From: Moritella sp. 24
GTDB lineage: Bacteria; Pseudomonadota; Gammaproteobacteria; Enterobacterales; Moritellaceae
DNA length: 64,000 nt
Direction: 5' to 3'
Assembly (NCBI RefSeq): GCF_018219155.1
Contig: NZ_CP056123.1
Span: 2,117,505-2,181,504 of the forward strand
The first letter of the stretch is position 1, and each line of letters starts with the position of its first letter. A program made the position numbers and the translations under genes. Below the pieces are notes generated by a model that had not been told where the DNA came from, ran no database searches, and saw only the letters and a program-made list of their open reading frames with translations. Positions 38,369 through 46,987 of this stretch are shown one piece after another.

Positions 38369-39142
38369 ATGCTAGTAGATTCTCATTGCCACTTAGATGG
38401 CTTAAATTACGATTCAATTCATACTGACCTTGCAGATGTTGTTAACAAAGCAACTGAGCGCGGTGTTTCTCATTTATTAAGTGTGTCAGTGACGTTACCG
38501 CGTTTTAAAACAATGCTGTCGTTGATTTCGGAGTTTGATAACATTCATGCTTCGTGTGGTGTTCACCCACTTAACCTTGAAGACGATTATGAGAAATCAG
38601 AGCTATTGTCATTAGCTGCAAACGAAAAAGTTGTCGCGATTGGTGAAACAGGTTTAGATTATTTTTATTCGCCTGAGAATAAAGAGATTCAAGAAGCATC
38701 ATTTCGTAACCACATCCAAGTAGCGATTGAATTAGGTAAGCCACTTATCATTCACTCTCGTGGTGCTGTTGACGATACGCTTCGTATCTTAAAAGAAGAA
38801 GGCGCAGAAAAAGTCGGGGGCGTTATTCACTGTTTCACTGAATCTGACGCGATGGCTGCTGCAGTATTGGAAATGGGCTTTTATATTTCTATTTCAGGTA
38901 TTGTTACGTTTAAATCAGCAAAAGACTTACAAGAAGTAGTGAAGACAATACCTGCTAACCGATTGTTAGTTGAAACAGATTCGCCTTATTTAGCGCCAGT
39001 ACCTTACCGCGGTAAAGAAAATCAACCTGCGTATGTTCGTGCTGTAGCTGAATTCGTTGCTGATTTACGTGGTGTAAGCTTCGCGGAATTAGCTGAATCA
39101 ACGACAGAGAACTACTTTAAGCTGTTTAACGCTAAAAAGTAA
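38369..39142 (+). CDS. ycfH: TatD family metal-dependent hydrolase YcfH
   Basis: A 257-residue TIM-barrel enzyme of the TatD group. Metal ligands are visible in DSHCHLD at the start, GETGLDYFY, IIHSRGA, GVIHCFTE and VETDSPYLAP. Family members act as 3'-5' DNA exonucleases or deaminase-like hydrolases; the substrate of YcfH is unsettled. End of the mltG-tmk-holB-ycfH run; the pilZ gene that some relatives have between holB and ycfH is not present. Confidence 0.92.
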   Translation: MLVDSHCHLDGLNYDSIHTDLADVVNKATERGVSHLLSVSVTLPRFKTMLSLISEFDNIHASCGVHPLNLEDDYEKSELLSLAANEKVVAIGETGLDYFYSPENKEIQEASFRNHIQVAIELGKPLIIHSRGAVDDTLRILKEEGAEKVGGVIHCFTESDAMAAAVLEMGFYISISGIVTFKSAKDLQEVVKTIPANRLLVETDSPYLAPVPYRGKENQPAYVRAVAEFVADLRGVSFAELAESTTENYFKLFNAKK

Positions 39143-39204
39143 TATCGTACTAATACCTATACTCGTCTCTGATATAGCATCTTGACGGAACTTAGGCATA
39201 TACT

Positions 39205-39235
39205 ACACTCAATTTTTGACGATAGAGTTGAGTGT
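39205..39235. terminator. Stem-loop after ycfH
   Basis: ACACTCAA / TTGAGTGT with a 15-nt loop and no T run after it. Weak terminator or unknown structure. Confidence 0.35.
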
Positions 39236-39290
39236 GGTATTATCTCCACAAATTTATGGACCTGTTTGATCATTTAATATTACATGTCGA

Positions 39291-39330
39291 TAAGTTAACA
39301 GTACTATCTTAATAAGTTACAGTACTATCT
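39291..39330 (+). repeat. Direct repeat upstream of the DUF2960 gene
   Basis: TAAGTTAACAGTACTATCT and TAAGTTACAGTACTATCT, separated by 3 nt and differing by one base deletion. About 50-90 nt before the DUF2960 start. Confidence 0.85.
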
Positions 39331-39379
39331 CGATATTCTTGTGACGAACTATCGAATTCAATTATTATTTGGAGGCATT

Positions 39380-39631
39380 TTGGCTCACCTAGTTACCTAT
39401 ACGTATAAAAAAGAAGATAAGAAAATTCCATTTTCATACAGACAGTTCCACCATATCTATGAAGCGGCTGCAGCAGCAGAAGGCATCGACCTAACGCAGT
39501 ATTTGATCATGGAAAAACAAGTTGAAGATGTATCTAAAGGTACGAAAGCGGTAAGAGAATTCCGTAAAAACCACTTTACTAAATTAGGCTTTAGTAACGT
39601 TTGGTTTATTAAAGATGGTATTGAAGAGTAA
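39380..39631 (+). CDS. DUF2960 family small protein
   Basis: An 83-residue protein from the TTG at 39380, which has a perfect GGAGG 5 nt upstream and gives (M)AHLVTYTYKKED. The upstream extension to 39341 has no ribosome site. The EGIDLTQYLIMEKQV, GTKAVREFR and FTKLGFSN stretches fit DUF2960, found in Vibrio and Shewanella relatives, function unknown. No membrane segment or signal peptide. Confidence 0.75.
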   Translation: MAHLVTYTYKKEDKKIPFSYRQFHHIYEAAAAAEGIDLTQYLIMEKQVEDVSKGTKAVREFRKNHFTKLGFSNVWFIKDGIEE

Positions 39632-39672
39632 TTGATTAAATAATAATTCTTAAATAGTCAAAAAGATTAAAT

Positions 39673-39700
39673 AATGGGTGATCAAAGAAGATCACCCATT
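39673..39700. terminator. Bidirectional terminator between DUF2960 and Hsp70 genes
   Basis: Eleven-bp stem AATGGGTGATC / GATCACCCATT with a 6-nt loop between convergent genes. The minus-strand side is followed by ATTTAATCTTTTT. Confidence 0.75.
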
Positions 39701-39717
39701 CAAGTCAATAATAAACC

Positions 39718-42528
39718 CTACGACAGTAACGTTAAACCAGTTGGTAAACTGTCACCAAAAATACGCTTCATTACCGTTTCATCAGAAACCTGTACATCAC
39801 GTACTAATTCTAACCAAGACTCCGATAGTTTATTTTGCGTTAGTTTTTCTATCACCGCATCTCTGACTTTATCTTGAATATCGATTTCTCTGTCGCCAGT
39901 TTTTCTTGCGATCATCACTGCTGAGAAAGCTATATGCGGTTCTTTCTGCCAGTCGGCATCGATAATCGTATTTAGCCATGTCTCTGCAATATGGCGAGGA
40001 ACAACGTTATGTTGGCTACCATAAAAGGCAACACGAGAAGCGATACGCCCTAATGCCCACCAATGTAATTGCTGATTTTGTGGTTTTTTGAGTTTAGCGA
40101 GTAGATACTCACCAAACTCAACTTTTAGCGCCACTGGAATATGCTCTAATGAAGCTGCTAGTCGGATAATATCATCGTAGCTACGTTGTTTAGCTTGGTT
40201 GATTATTTTCGCGTGCTTATTGCTGTCTTCTACAAAATATACAGAGATCGTATCGTATATTTCAATCTGCTGTTGCTCATTTAAGCCACCTGCAATACGA
40301 CGCCATAAATTCCACCAATCACTCCAAGACTGTGTCGATTTATTGTATTGAATCGCTGATTTGAACGTTGGCCAGATCTGCTCAATACGCCAATCATCAG
40401 CAGGGTAGCCAAAGCCAGGACGAAGCAGGAAGCTGGTTAATTTAAGCCAATTACGTTCATGTTGCTCTGTTCGACGACGGTTTTTAGCAAACTGTAGGCA
40501 AGGTGCTGCAAGTTCACGTAGTAGGTCTGTATCCCACGTGTCGCGTTTACCTAGGCGTTTATCAAGATCGTTACGTAACGATTTGACTAATTTAGGATCA
40601 CTTTTCTTACTACTTGCACCGTATACAGCTTCAATCAATTTGATCGCATCAGGTAGGTTAGGGTGACGCTGTTTAATATCAGCGATATCCTGTGAATCAT
40701 TACCTGCGGACTTATTTGATAAACTCGGGCGAACAGAAAATTCAAGAGCCCAACGTTGCTTGCTGTTTGTTTCACTTACGCATTCAAGCTGTAAAGTACC
40801 TATGCTACTTAGCTTGCAAGATAGATAAACAGATTCAAAACGTTTGTGATCTTTGTGCTCTGGAATAGTAACAACAAAAGGAGGCAATGGTGTTTTACCT
40901 TTTAATTCAGTCTCAAATTCTTTTCCAACTATATCACCCGGCTTGAAATTACTTTCATGGCTTGTAGTGGCAAGATTAAAACGGATTGGCTCACCAATGG
41001 TTAATGAGAACAAACGGCTATCTAAATTAATGACTTTTTCATCTTCAGTACCTTTTGGAAGTAGGCAAATTGATTGTGTTTTACCTGAGCGGTCAGTAAT
41101 TTCAATAAAGTAATTACGTGGGCTACCACCGCCTATTTGTTTCTGTTTACCCATTTTAGCAAAGCCAAATTCAACGGCACCGTAAGCAACGGACAGATCT
41201 GGATTACCATTATGTAGCATTTGGATCTTTTGTTGTTTCCAGCTAGATAGTACTTTGTCTATTTGTAGCTTAACTTGTCGGCTATTAAAAATACCACCAT
41301 TAACAAGTACAGCTGCAGGTACAACGGCTGGATCATAGTCATCGCTTGCTGCTACGTCATAATATGTATGGATGAACTCGGCAATGTGTTTTGAAATAGC
41401 AGGATCTGATGTATAAGGTAAACCAAATTCAACCACCGCATTTTTTCGATGTGTCGGTAATTCATTAAATGAACTATTTGGCAAAAAGCCATTAAAGACC
41501 ATATCAACAACTTCATTTTTGGTCAGCTCACACTTTTTAGATTGTGCAATAAGCTTTGAACCACGGCCAAGTAAAGTAATAGAAGTGGTACTTGGTGGCT
41601 GCTCTGATAAAAAGAGTTCTTTTGCTTGGCGTGTCTGCTGAATTAATTGACCGAGAGCGGCTGACTGCAAGCGCTGATCTGGTGATATTCTTGATTCGAC
41701 AATATGTGCTAGAGCTAAATCTATATTATCGCCACCCAGCATTAAATGATCGCCAACTGCAACACGGTTTAAATTCAATTCACCGTGATCTAATGACATC
41801 TCAATTAAGCTAAGATCGGTTGTACCACCGCCTATATCACAAACAAGCATGGTTTTATCTTGTTCAATCAAATCTGTTTTAGCTTGTTTGTTACGGTGAT
41901 ACCAGTCATAACAAACAGCTTGTGGTTCTTCAAGTAGCGTTACGTTTGTTAAGCCAACAAGATCGGCTGCGGCAAGTGTTAATGCGCGAGCTGTATCATT
42001 GAAAGAAGCAGGGACAGTAATGGTAATGTTTTGATCTGCGAGCTGGTGATCTGGGTTGTGATAATTCCAAGCAGATTGGAAATGGGCAAGATAACTGGCG
42101 CTGGCAATAACAGGCGATACTTTTTCGATATTATCTTCAACAGCCCAAGGGAGAATAGCGGCTTGTGCATCGATACTTGGATGAGATAACCAGCTTTTAG
42201 CGCTTGATACTAAGCGGCCTTTGGTTTTTGTGCCTAAATCACGCGCCCATTGGCCCACGATAACATTGGTGATTTCACCGTTAAATTCATTCTTTTTCCA
42301 AGGTAAAATACAATCGCTTGGCGCAATTTCATTATCGTTGAAATGATAGCGGAATGAAGGGAGCAACGGTTTTCTTGCTACTTCGCCAGGACCAACCAAT
42401 TGGTCGACTAAGAATACAGAAGCACTGGCTTGATAATCATCGATATTTTTATAAGAAAGAACACTGTGTGTGGTGCCAAGATCGATGCCAATTACAAATT
42501 GCGCTGTTTTAGAAACAGGTGAGGGCAT
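39718..42528 (-). CDS. Large Hsp70-family protein with C-terminal extension
   Basis: A 936-residue DnaK relative. The ATPase domain (about 10-450) has IGIDLGTTHSVLSY, the phosphate-2 loop DIGGGTTDLSL (about 233) and the adenosine motif LVNGGIFNSRQ (about 413). A divergent substrate-domain-like region (about 480-610) leads to a helical extension (about 630-936) with many Trp/Arg residues, as in the DUF3731-type Hsp70 proteins. The start at 42528 has GGAG 6 nt upstream and is preferred to the ATG at 42540. It is the third gene of an operon with DUF2760 and a smaller Hsp70. No DnaJ or GrpE partner is nearby; client unknown. Confidence 0.85.
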   Translation of the reverse strand: MPSPVSKTAQFVIGIDLGTTHSVLSYKNIDDYQASASVFLVDQLVGPGEVARKPLLPSFRYHFNDNEIAPSDCILPWKKNEFNGEITNVIVGQWARDLGTKTKGRLVSSAKSWLSHPSIDAQAAILPWAVEDNIEKVSPVIASASYLAHFQSAWNYHNPDHQLADQNITITVPASFNDTARALTLAAADLVGLTNVTLLEEPQAVCYDWYHRNKQAKTDLIEQDKTMLVCDIGGGTTDLSLIEMSLDHGELNLNRVAVGDHLMLGGDNIDLALAHIVESRISPDQRLQSAALGQLIQQTRQAKELFLSEQPPSTTSITLLGRGSKLIAQSKKCELTKNEVVDMVFNGFLPNSSFNELPTHRKNAVVEFGLPYTSDPAISKHIAEFIHTYYDVAASDDYDPAVVPAAVLVNGGIFNSRQVKLQIDKVLSSWKQQKIQMLHNGNPDLSVAYGAVEFGFAKMGKQKQIGGGSPRNYFIEITDRSGKTQSICLLPKGTEDEKVINLDSRLFSLTIGEPIRFNLATTSHESNFKPGDIVGKEFETELKGKTPLPPFVVTIPEHKDHKRFESVYLSCKLSSIGTLQLECVSETNSKQRWALEFSVRPSLSNKSAGNDSQDIADIKQRHPNLPDAIKLIEAVYGASSKKSDPKLVKSLRNDLDKRLGKRDTWDTDLLRELAAPCLQFAKNRRRTEQHERNWLKLTSFLLRPGFGYPADDWRIEQIWPTFKSAIQYNKSTQSWSDWWNLWRRIAGGLNEQQQIEIYDTISVYFVEDSNKHAKIINQAKQRSYDDIIRLAASLEHIPVALKVEFGEYLLAKLKKPQNQQLHWWALGRIASRVAFYGSQHNVVPRHIAETWLNTIIDADWQKEPHIAFSAVMIARKTGDREIDIQDKVRDAVIEKLTQNKLSESWLELVRDVQVSDETVMKRIFGDSLPTGLTLLS

Positions 42529-42547
42529 TAAAAACTCCATATAATAA

Positions 42548-42572
42548 AACTCAGGGCAAAGTGCCCTGAGTT
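42548..42572 (-). terminator. Hairpin between the two Hsp70 genes
   Basis: Eleven-bp stem AACTCAGGGCA / TGCCCTGAGTT with a 3-nt loop, followed on the minus strand by TTTATTAT and then at once by the ribosome site of the downstream Hsp70 gene. Likely a partial terminator or mRNA-stability element that sets the ratio of the two proteins. Confidence 0.65.
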
Positions 42573-42636
42573 AAGTATACATTTAGCTATATAATCTGTA
42601 ATGCTAAATTATGTTTATTGATGTACTGTTTGCACC

Positions 42637-44451
42637 TTATTGGCGAACAGTAAGCTCAATTTCCCAAGCTTCATCACTATCGCTTGCGATAGCTTCAACT
42701 CTAAGCGTACCGACTTCAGTGACTGTGACTGAAAGTGACACTGGAACAACATCACCACTGTTACGTGAACTTGTTTCAAGTGATACTTCGATATCAGGTA
42801 ACTGGTCAAGTTCATCTGGTTGCCAGAAATCAAGGTGTGTACCAACCACATCGTCGCGGCGAACCGTTGAACCAAAGAACTTAAATTTAACCGGTTGACC
42901 AACAACTAAACCAAACTGATGCGTTGTTACATCTACATTTGAACCTTCTTCAAGGCCAAATGGTGCGATACATACCGCTTCAAGTGGTGCTTCAAATCCA
43001 GGGATTGCAGGCATTGAGCTTTCAACACCCACATAGTATGCACTTGCTAAACCGCCCTTAATACGAACGCCTTTACCTTGTTTCGCATAGCCGTGGTAAC
43101 ACGCGCCATTTGCAACAGCAAGGTCAAGATCAATACCCGTTAATAGCACTGCTTCTTCTTCAACATCAGCAGACACTAACCAGCTATTGATAATCCCCAT
43201 CAGCTTATCGCTAATCGCATTTGACTTAAATACGCCACCGTTAAATAGCACGGCAGTTGGCTTAATGAAGTCACCTGCGTCAGTTTCTAATGCGTCGTGT
43301 TGTTTATTTAAGAAGTGAGCAATGTGTTTCGTGATTGCTGCATCTTGTGCATATGGTAAACCGATTTGAGTCAGAGCAGTACGTGTACTCTGTTGTGGCA
43401 TTTCTGTCACAGCAGTTTCAGGGAAGAAACCATCGAGAATAGTTTGTTGTACTTCTTCACGTGTTAATTCAGTTTGCATCGTACCAGCAATGAGCTTAGA
43501 GCCACGGCTTGGGATAACGATTGGCATTGAATCAATGTCGTTATCTGATAACAACTGTTCTTTCGCATCACGACATGCATGTGTGATAGCTTGAATCTGC
43601 CAAGGCTGTAATTGTTTGCCTTCTTGCATCAATTTCATTTTAAGACGGTAAGCAAGGGCTAAATCCATGTTATCACCGCCAAGTAGGATATGCTCACCTA
43701 CTGCAACACGGGATAATGTTAAATTGCCTTCCGATTCTTCAACTGAAATTAATGATAAATCGGTTGTACCGCCACCGATATCGACAACTAGGATCGTATC
43801 GCCAACTTCAACCTGCTCACGCCAGTCGTCACCACATGCTTCTAACCAGCTGTATACAGCTGCTTGTGGTTCTTCCAGTAGATTTAAATGTTTAAGGTTT
43901 AAATCTTGTGCCGCTTGCGCTGTTAAGTTACGCGCCGCTGGATCAAATGATGCAGGAATTGTGATCGTAACATCTTGCTCTGAGATAGGTGCATCTGGGT
44001 GAGCATCATTCCAAGCTGCTGCTAAGTGATTTAGATATTGGCTTGTTGCAGTAACAGGTGAGATCTTTTCAATTTCATCAGGGCTTGAGAAAGGTAAGAT
44101 CGCATCGTGTGGACTTACTGTTGCGTGACTTAACCAGCTTTTTGCACTTGATACTAAACGTATCGGTGTTTTTAAACCAAGTTGACGTGCTACATCACCC
44201 ACAAGTTCAGTGTTTTCACCGTCCCAAGGTAATGGTGTTTGATCTTGGCTGATTTCGTCTTCATGTGCTTGATACACAAATGAAGGTAACTGGTATTTTT
44301 CAGTCACAGAACCCGGTGCAGATAATTGTGGAATTGCAAACAGCTGTTTTGCTACTTGGTCAGATTCATCTGTTAGGTCTATGTATGATAATACACAGTG
44401 TGTTGTCCCTAAATCGATACCGATACTGTATGTTGCGTTTACTTCACTCAT
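42637..44451 (-). CDS. Hsp70-family protein (short paralogue)
   Basis: A 604-residue DnaK relative. IGIDLGTTHCVLSY at the N-terminus, DIGGGTTDLSL (about 225) and LFNGGVFKSN (about 405) mark a complete ATPase domain; the C-terminal 130 residues form a divergent beta-type substrate region (EIELTVRQ end) with no helical lid. It lacks the 300-residue extension of its neighbour. Its ATG overlaps the DUF2760 stop (ATGA), so the two are translated together. YegD/HscC-like rather than DnaK. Confidence 0.85.
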   Translation of the reverse strand: MSEVNATYSIGIDLGTTHCVLSYIDLTDESDQVAKQLFAIPQLSAPGSVTEKYQLPSFVYQAHEDEISQDQTPLPWDGENTELVGDVARQLGLKTPIRLVSSAKSWLSHATVSPHDAILPFSSPDEIEKISPVTATSQYLNHLAAAWNDAHPDAPISEQDVTITIPASFDPAARNLTAQAAQDLNLKHLNLLEEPQAAVYSWLEACGDDWREQVEVGDTILVVDIGGGTTDLSLISVEESEGNLTLSRVAVGEHILLGGDNMDLALAYRLKMKLMQEGKQLQPWQIQAITHACRDAKEQLLSDNDIDSMPIVIPSRGSKLIAGTMQTELTREEVQQTILDGFFPETAVTEMPQQSTRTALTQIGLPYAQDAAITKHIAHFLNKQHDALETDAGDFIKPTAVLFNGGVFKSNAISDKLMGIINSWLVSADVEEEAVLLTGIDLDLAVANGACYHGYAKQGKGVRIKGGLASAYYVGVESSMPAIPGFEAPLEAVCIAPFGLEEGSNVDVTTHQFGLVVGQPVKFKFFGSTVRRDDVVGTHLDFWQPDELDQLPDIEVSLETSSRNSGDVVPVSLSVTVTEVGTLRVEAIASDSDEAWEIELTVRQ

Positions 44452-45092
44452 AGTTCAACCTCTGCCGCAGCAACGATATTAGCGTTGTGGCCTTGTGCCA
44501 GTTTAGGTAGATTCACGTTGCTAATCTTCCAGCCTTGGTGGACTAAAATACCACGGTATGGTGCTGAACCAAGTACGTTACCAACTAGTTTAATTTCTGA
44601 TGGATTAAAACCTTCAGTGATCGTTACTTGGCTTTCTTCTTCTTCACTGCGAATTGGTGTGAATGTGAAGTATTCATTGATTACTTTTTTGCTGCCCGTA
44701 TGAATAATTCGTGCTGCTGCGCCAATTTGTTCATCTGTTGCACTTGTTAAGTCTTCTTGAATGAAGTCAACAAAACGTGCTTCATTTTGTAATAGTGATA
44801 AAAGCTGACATGCGGCAGCTGGACTTGCTTCTTGTAGGGGTGCTTTGATTTCAACAATCTTTTCAACTTCAACGATTCTTTCAACGTCTACGTGTTTGAT
44901 TACCTCTACCTCAACAATTTTTTCAACTTCCACTTCTACTTTTTTCTCAACAATCTTTTCTACTTCAACTGTTTTTTTACCACCTCGAAGTAACGTTATT
45001 AATAGCAAGATTAACGTTATCGCGAATAAGGTGACATGCGCAGCATCTGGGCCGGCTGGTAATTCAGAGATATTTGTAAGGTCGAAATTCAT
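44448..45092 (-). CDS. DUF2760 protein, membrane-anchored partner of the Hsp70 pair
   Basis: A 214-residue protein. A short N-terminus leads into one transmembrane helix (about 20-38). Next is a striking Val/Glu/Lys-rich region (about 42-90) built from repeats like VEKIVEVEV, probably a rigid strand or coiled stalk. The C-terminal domain (about 95-214) matches DUF2760 (CQLLSLLQNEARFVDFIQEDL, GFNPSEIKLVGNV, GILVHQGWKI). DUF2760 genes commonly precede such Hsp70 pairs. It could tether the chaperones to the inner membrane; that is inference. Confidence 0.8.
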   Translation of the reverse strand: MNFDLTNISELPAGPDAAHVTLFAITLILLLITLLRGGKKTVEVEKIVEKKVEVEVEKIVEVEVIKHVDVERIVEVEKIVEIKAPLQEASPAAACQLLSLLQNEARFVDFIQEDLTSATDEQIGAAARIIHTGSKKVINEYFTFTPIRSEEEESQVTITEGFNPSEIKLVGNVLGSAPYRGILVHQGWKISNVNLPKLAQGHNANIVAAAEVEL

Positions 45093-45189
45093 ATATTTTA
45101 CTCAAGTTTGTATAAATCAATATTAACGACGATTTTATCATAGTTATTAATCTAGCGGAGCATAATGTGATTTTTTAGCTTATTTAGCC

Positions 45190-45231
45190 TGTAGTTAGGG
45201 ACAAATAATATGTAGTTAGGAACAAAGAATA
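45190..45231 (-). repeat. 21-nt tandem repeat upstream of the Hsp70 operon
   Basis: TGTAGTTAGGGACAAATAAT-A followed directly by TGTAGTTAGGAACAAAGAAT-A, two differences in 21 positions. The 21-nt period is two helical turns, about 100-140 nt before the DUF2760 start. Confidence 0.85.
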
Positions 45232-45292
45232 GCCATTTTAGCTGGAATAATTAGAAACATATTTTTAAGATTAGTGATTTATTAAAAATAAA

Positions 45293-45329
45293 TAAAAAAA
45301 AGCCCAATACAAATCCTTGTAGTGAGCTT
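45293..45329 (-). terminator. Intrinsic terminator of rsmF
   Basis: On the minus strand AAGCTCACTACAA pairs with TTGTATTGGGCTT (one mismatch, one wobble), GGAT loop, followed by seven T. Confidence 0.85.
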
Positions 45330-45431
45330 AGGGAAACTGTCATTCTTGTAATATTAAATATAGTAAATAATTTACGTATATCAAACTGGCATTAAAATAG
45401 TGTGTGATACATCATAAAATGAGCTGTGACA

Positions 45432-46892
45432 TTACTCATTAAATAGGTTGTTATCACGAACAAGATCACGTGGATAGTTGTTCTTCAAACGCTGATTCAC
45501 TCGTTTACCAAGACCCAGTACACTACCTTCTAGCAGCACAACAAGTTCACCTTGTAATTCATCGAGGTTATCGATTTCGATATCTGAGAAACTGATATCA
45601 CGACCCATGATGTATTGCTTTGCTTGTTCGATATCCAGTGATACGGCATTTTTGTCACATTGATGGCCGAATGTACGCGCCCATTCATGTTGTGCGCGGA
45701 AGCCTTTTTTAAACTTCTCGGCAATCTTAATACCGATACGGTCAAATTTAAACTTGCCGATGAACGCTGGGAATTCTTTCGGGAATAACCAGATTTCACT
45801 ATCTCGGTGATAGAAGACGCCACTTTCAAATTCAAAGCTGAATGTCTCGCGGAAGTAATCACGGATCGCGTCGTTCTCAATGCGGCTTACTGGGCTGAAT
45901 GGGAATATTAAACGCTTTTTCTTTTTAATTGGGCGTAATTTCAGAGACTCTTTCTTTGTGAACTTAGCAACGAAGAAACCTTCACTGTCATAAATCTGTG
46001 GCCATACGTGTAAAAAGCCTTCCGATGTTAAGCAATCATTCGCTGTAGGGAATAAATCGTTTAGTGGGATAACTTCTGCATTATCTGGGTACAAGTCCAT
46101 TAGATGCTGGCATACCGCTTGGTTTTCTGTTTCGTTTAACGTACAGGTTGAATAAATTAATGTGCCGCCTGGTTTTAACGCTTTAAACGCACTTTCAATT
46201 AATTCTTTCTGTATATCGGCAATTTCATTGATACTGTCGATAGACCAATTAAGCATGGCTTTGTCGTCTTTACGGATCGCGCCTTCGCCTGAACATGGTG
46301 CATCAAGTAATACTGCGTCAAATAGCTCAGGTAACCATGTACCAAATACATTGGCATCATAATGACTCAGTGCAATATTTTTAATACCACAGCGTTGGAT
46401 ATTGGCACTTAACACTTTCAAACGACTTGAAGATAATTCGTTAGCAACGATGAAGTTATTGTTGTTACATAATGCTGCAATTTGGCTCGTTTTAGAACCC
46501 GGTGCGGATGCACAATCAAGAATTGTATCGTATTGAGCTGTTGTACCTGATACTTGTTCTTTGAATAATGCTGTAACAGGCAGCATTGAACTTGCTTCTT
46601 GAATATAGAAAAGACCTGCGATATGTTCCCAGCTATTACCTAGCTTAGTGTCAGTGTTTTCTTGTTGTAACCAAAAGCCTTCTTCACACCATGGGATAGG
46701 TGTTAGATTCCATTGTTTTGTCTTTGCTAATTCGGTGAATTCCGCAACAGAAATTTTAAGTGTGTTAACACGAACGCTGGTTTTTAAGGGCGTTTTACAA
46801 GACGTAATAAAATCATCCATAGAAAGGTGTTCAGGGATGATACTACTCATTAGAGTAAGGTAATCTTCAGGCAATTTAATATTAGAATGCAC
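45432..46892 (-). CDS. rsmF: 16S rRNA m5C1407 methyltransferase
   Basis: SAM-dependent RNA methyltransferase (YebU), 486 residues. The catalytic domain has the SAM motif DCASAPGSKTSQ (about 122-133), LDAPCSGEGA (about 192) with one catalytic Cys and YSTCTLNETEN (about 246) with the other. The C-terminal region holds a PUA-like part. Neighbours letB and letA are the same as around E. coli yebU-yebT-yebS, which supports RsmF over RsmB. Confidence 0.94.
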   Translation of the reverse strand: MHSNIKLPEDYLTLMSSIIPEHLSMDDFITSCKTPLKTSVRVNTLKISVAEFTELAKTKQWNLTPIPWCEEGFWLQQENTDTKLGNSWEHIAGLFYIQEASSMLPVTALFKEQVSGTTAQYDTILDCASAPGSKTSQIAALCNNNNFIVANELSSSRLKVLSANIQRCGIKNIALSHYDANVFGTWLPELFDAVLLDAPCSGEGAIRKDDKAMLNWSIDSINEIADIQKELIESAFKALKPGGTLIYSTCTLNETENQAVCQHLMDLYPDNAEVIPLNDLFPTANDCLTSEGFLHVWPQIYDSEGFFVAKFTKKESLKLRPIKKKKRLIFPFSPVSRIENDAIRDYFRETFSFEFESGVFYHRDSEIWLFPKEFPAFIGKFKFDRIGIKIAEKFKKGFRAQHEWARTFGHQCDKNAVSLDIEQAKQYIMGRDISFSDIEIDNLDELQGELVVLLEGSVLGLGKRVNQRLKNNYPRDLVRDNNLFNE

Positions 46893-46932
46893 TTTGCAGG
46901 CTCAATTAAGAAAGAAGTGTCTATTTTACCAT

Positions 46933-46978
46933 ATACCCCAACTACTTCAAGTTTGGGATACTTGAGGTAGTGGGGTAT
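46933..46978. repeat. Long inverted repeat between letB and rsmF (REP-like)
   Basis: Arms ATACCCCAACTACTTCAAGT and ACTTGAGGTAGTGGGGTAT pair over about 19 bp with one bulge and one wobble, 7-nt loop. No T run on either side. Its style suggests a dispersed palindromic element rather than a terminator. Confidence 0.7.
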
Positions 46979-46987
46979 CGCATTATT

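Larger units (their letters stand above)
45093..45431. other. Intergenic region rsmF / DUF2760-Hsp70 operon
   Basis: A 339-nt gap with the rsmF terminator at one side and the promoter of the DUF2760-Hsp70 operon at the other. It contains an exact-period 21-nt tandem repeat (45190-45231). I do not see a heat-shock (sigma-32) promoter I would defend. Confidence 0.5.

Noticed and set aside
44845-45126. Plus-strand ORF rich in Ser/Thr/Ile opposite DUF2760
   Set aside because: It is the shadow of the Val/Glu/Lys stalk repeats on the other strand and has no ribosome site.
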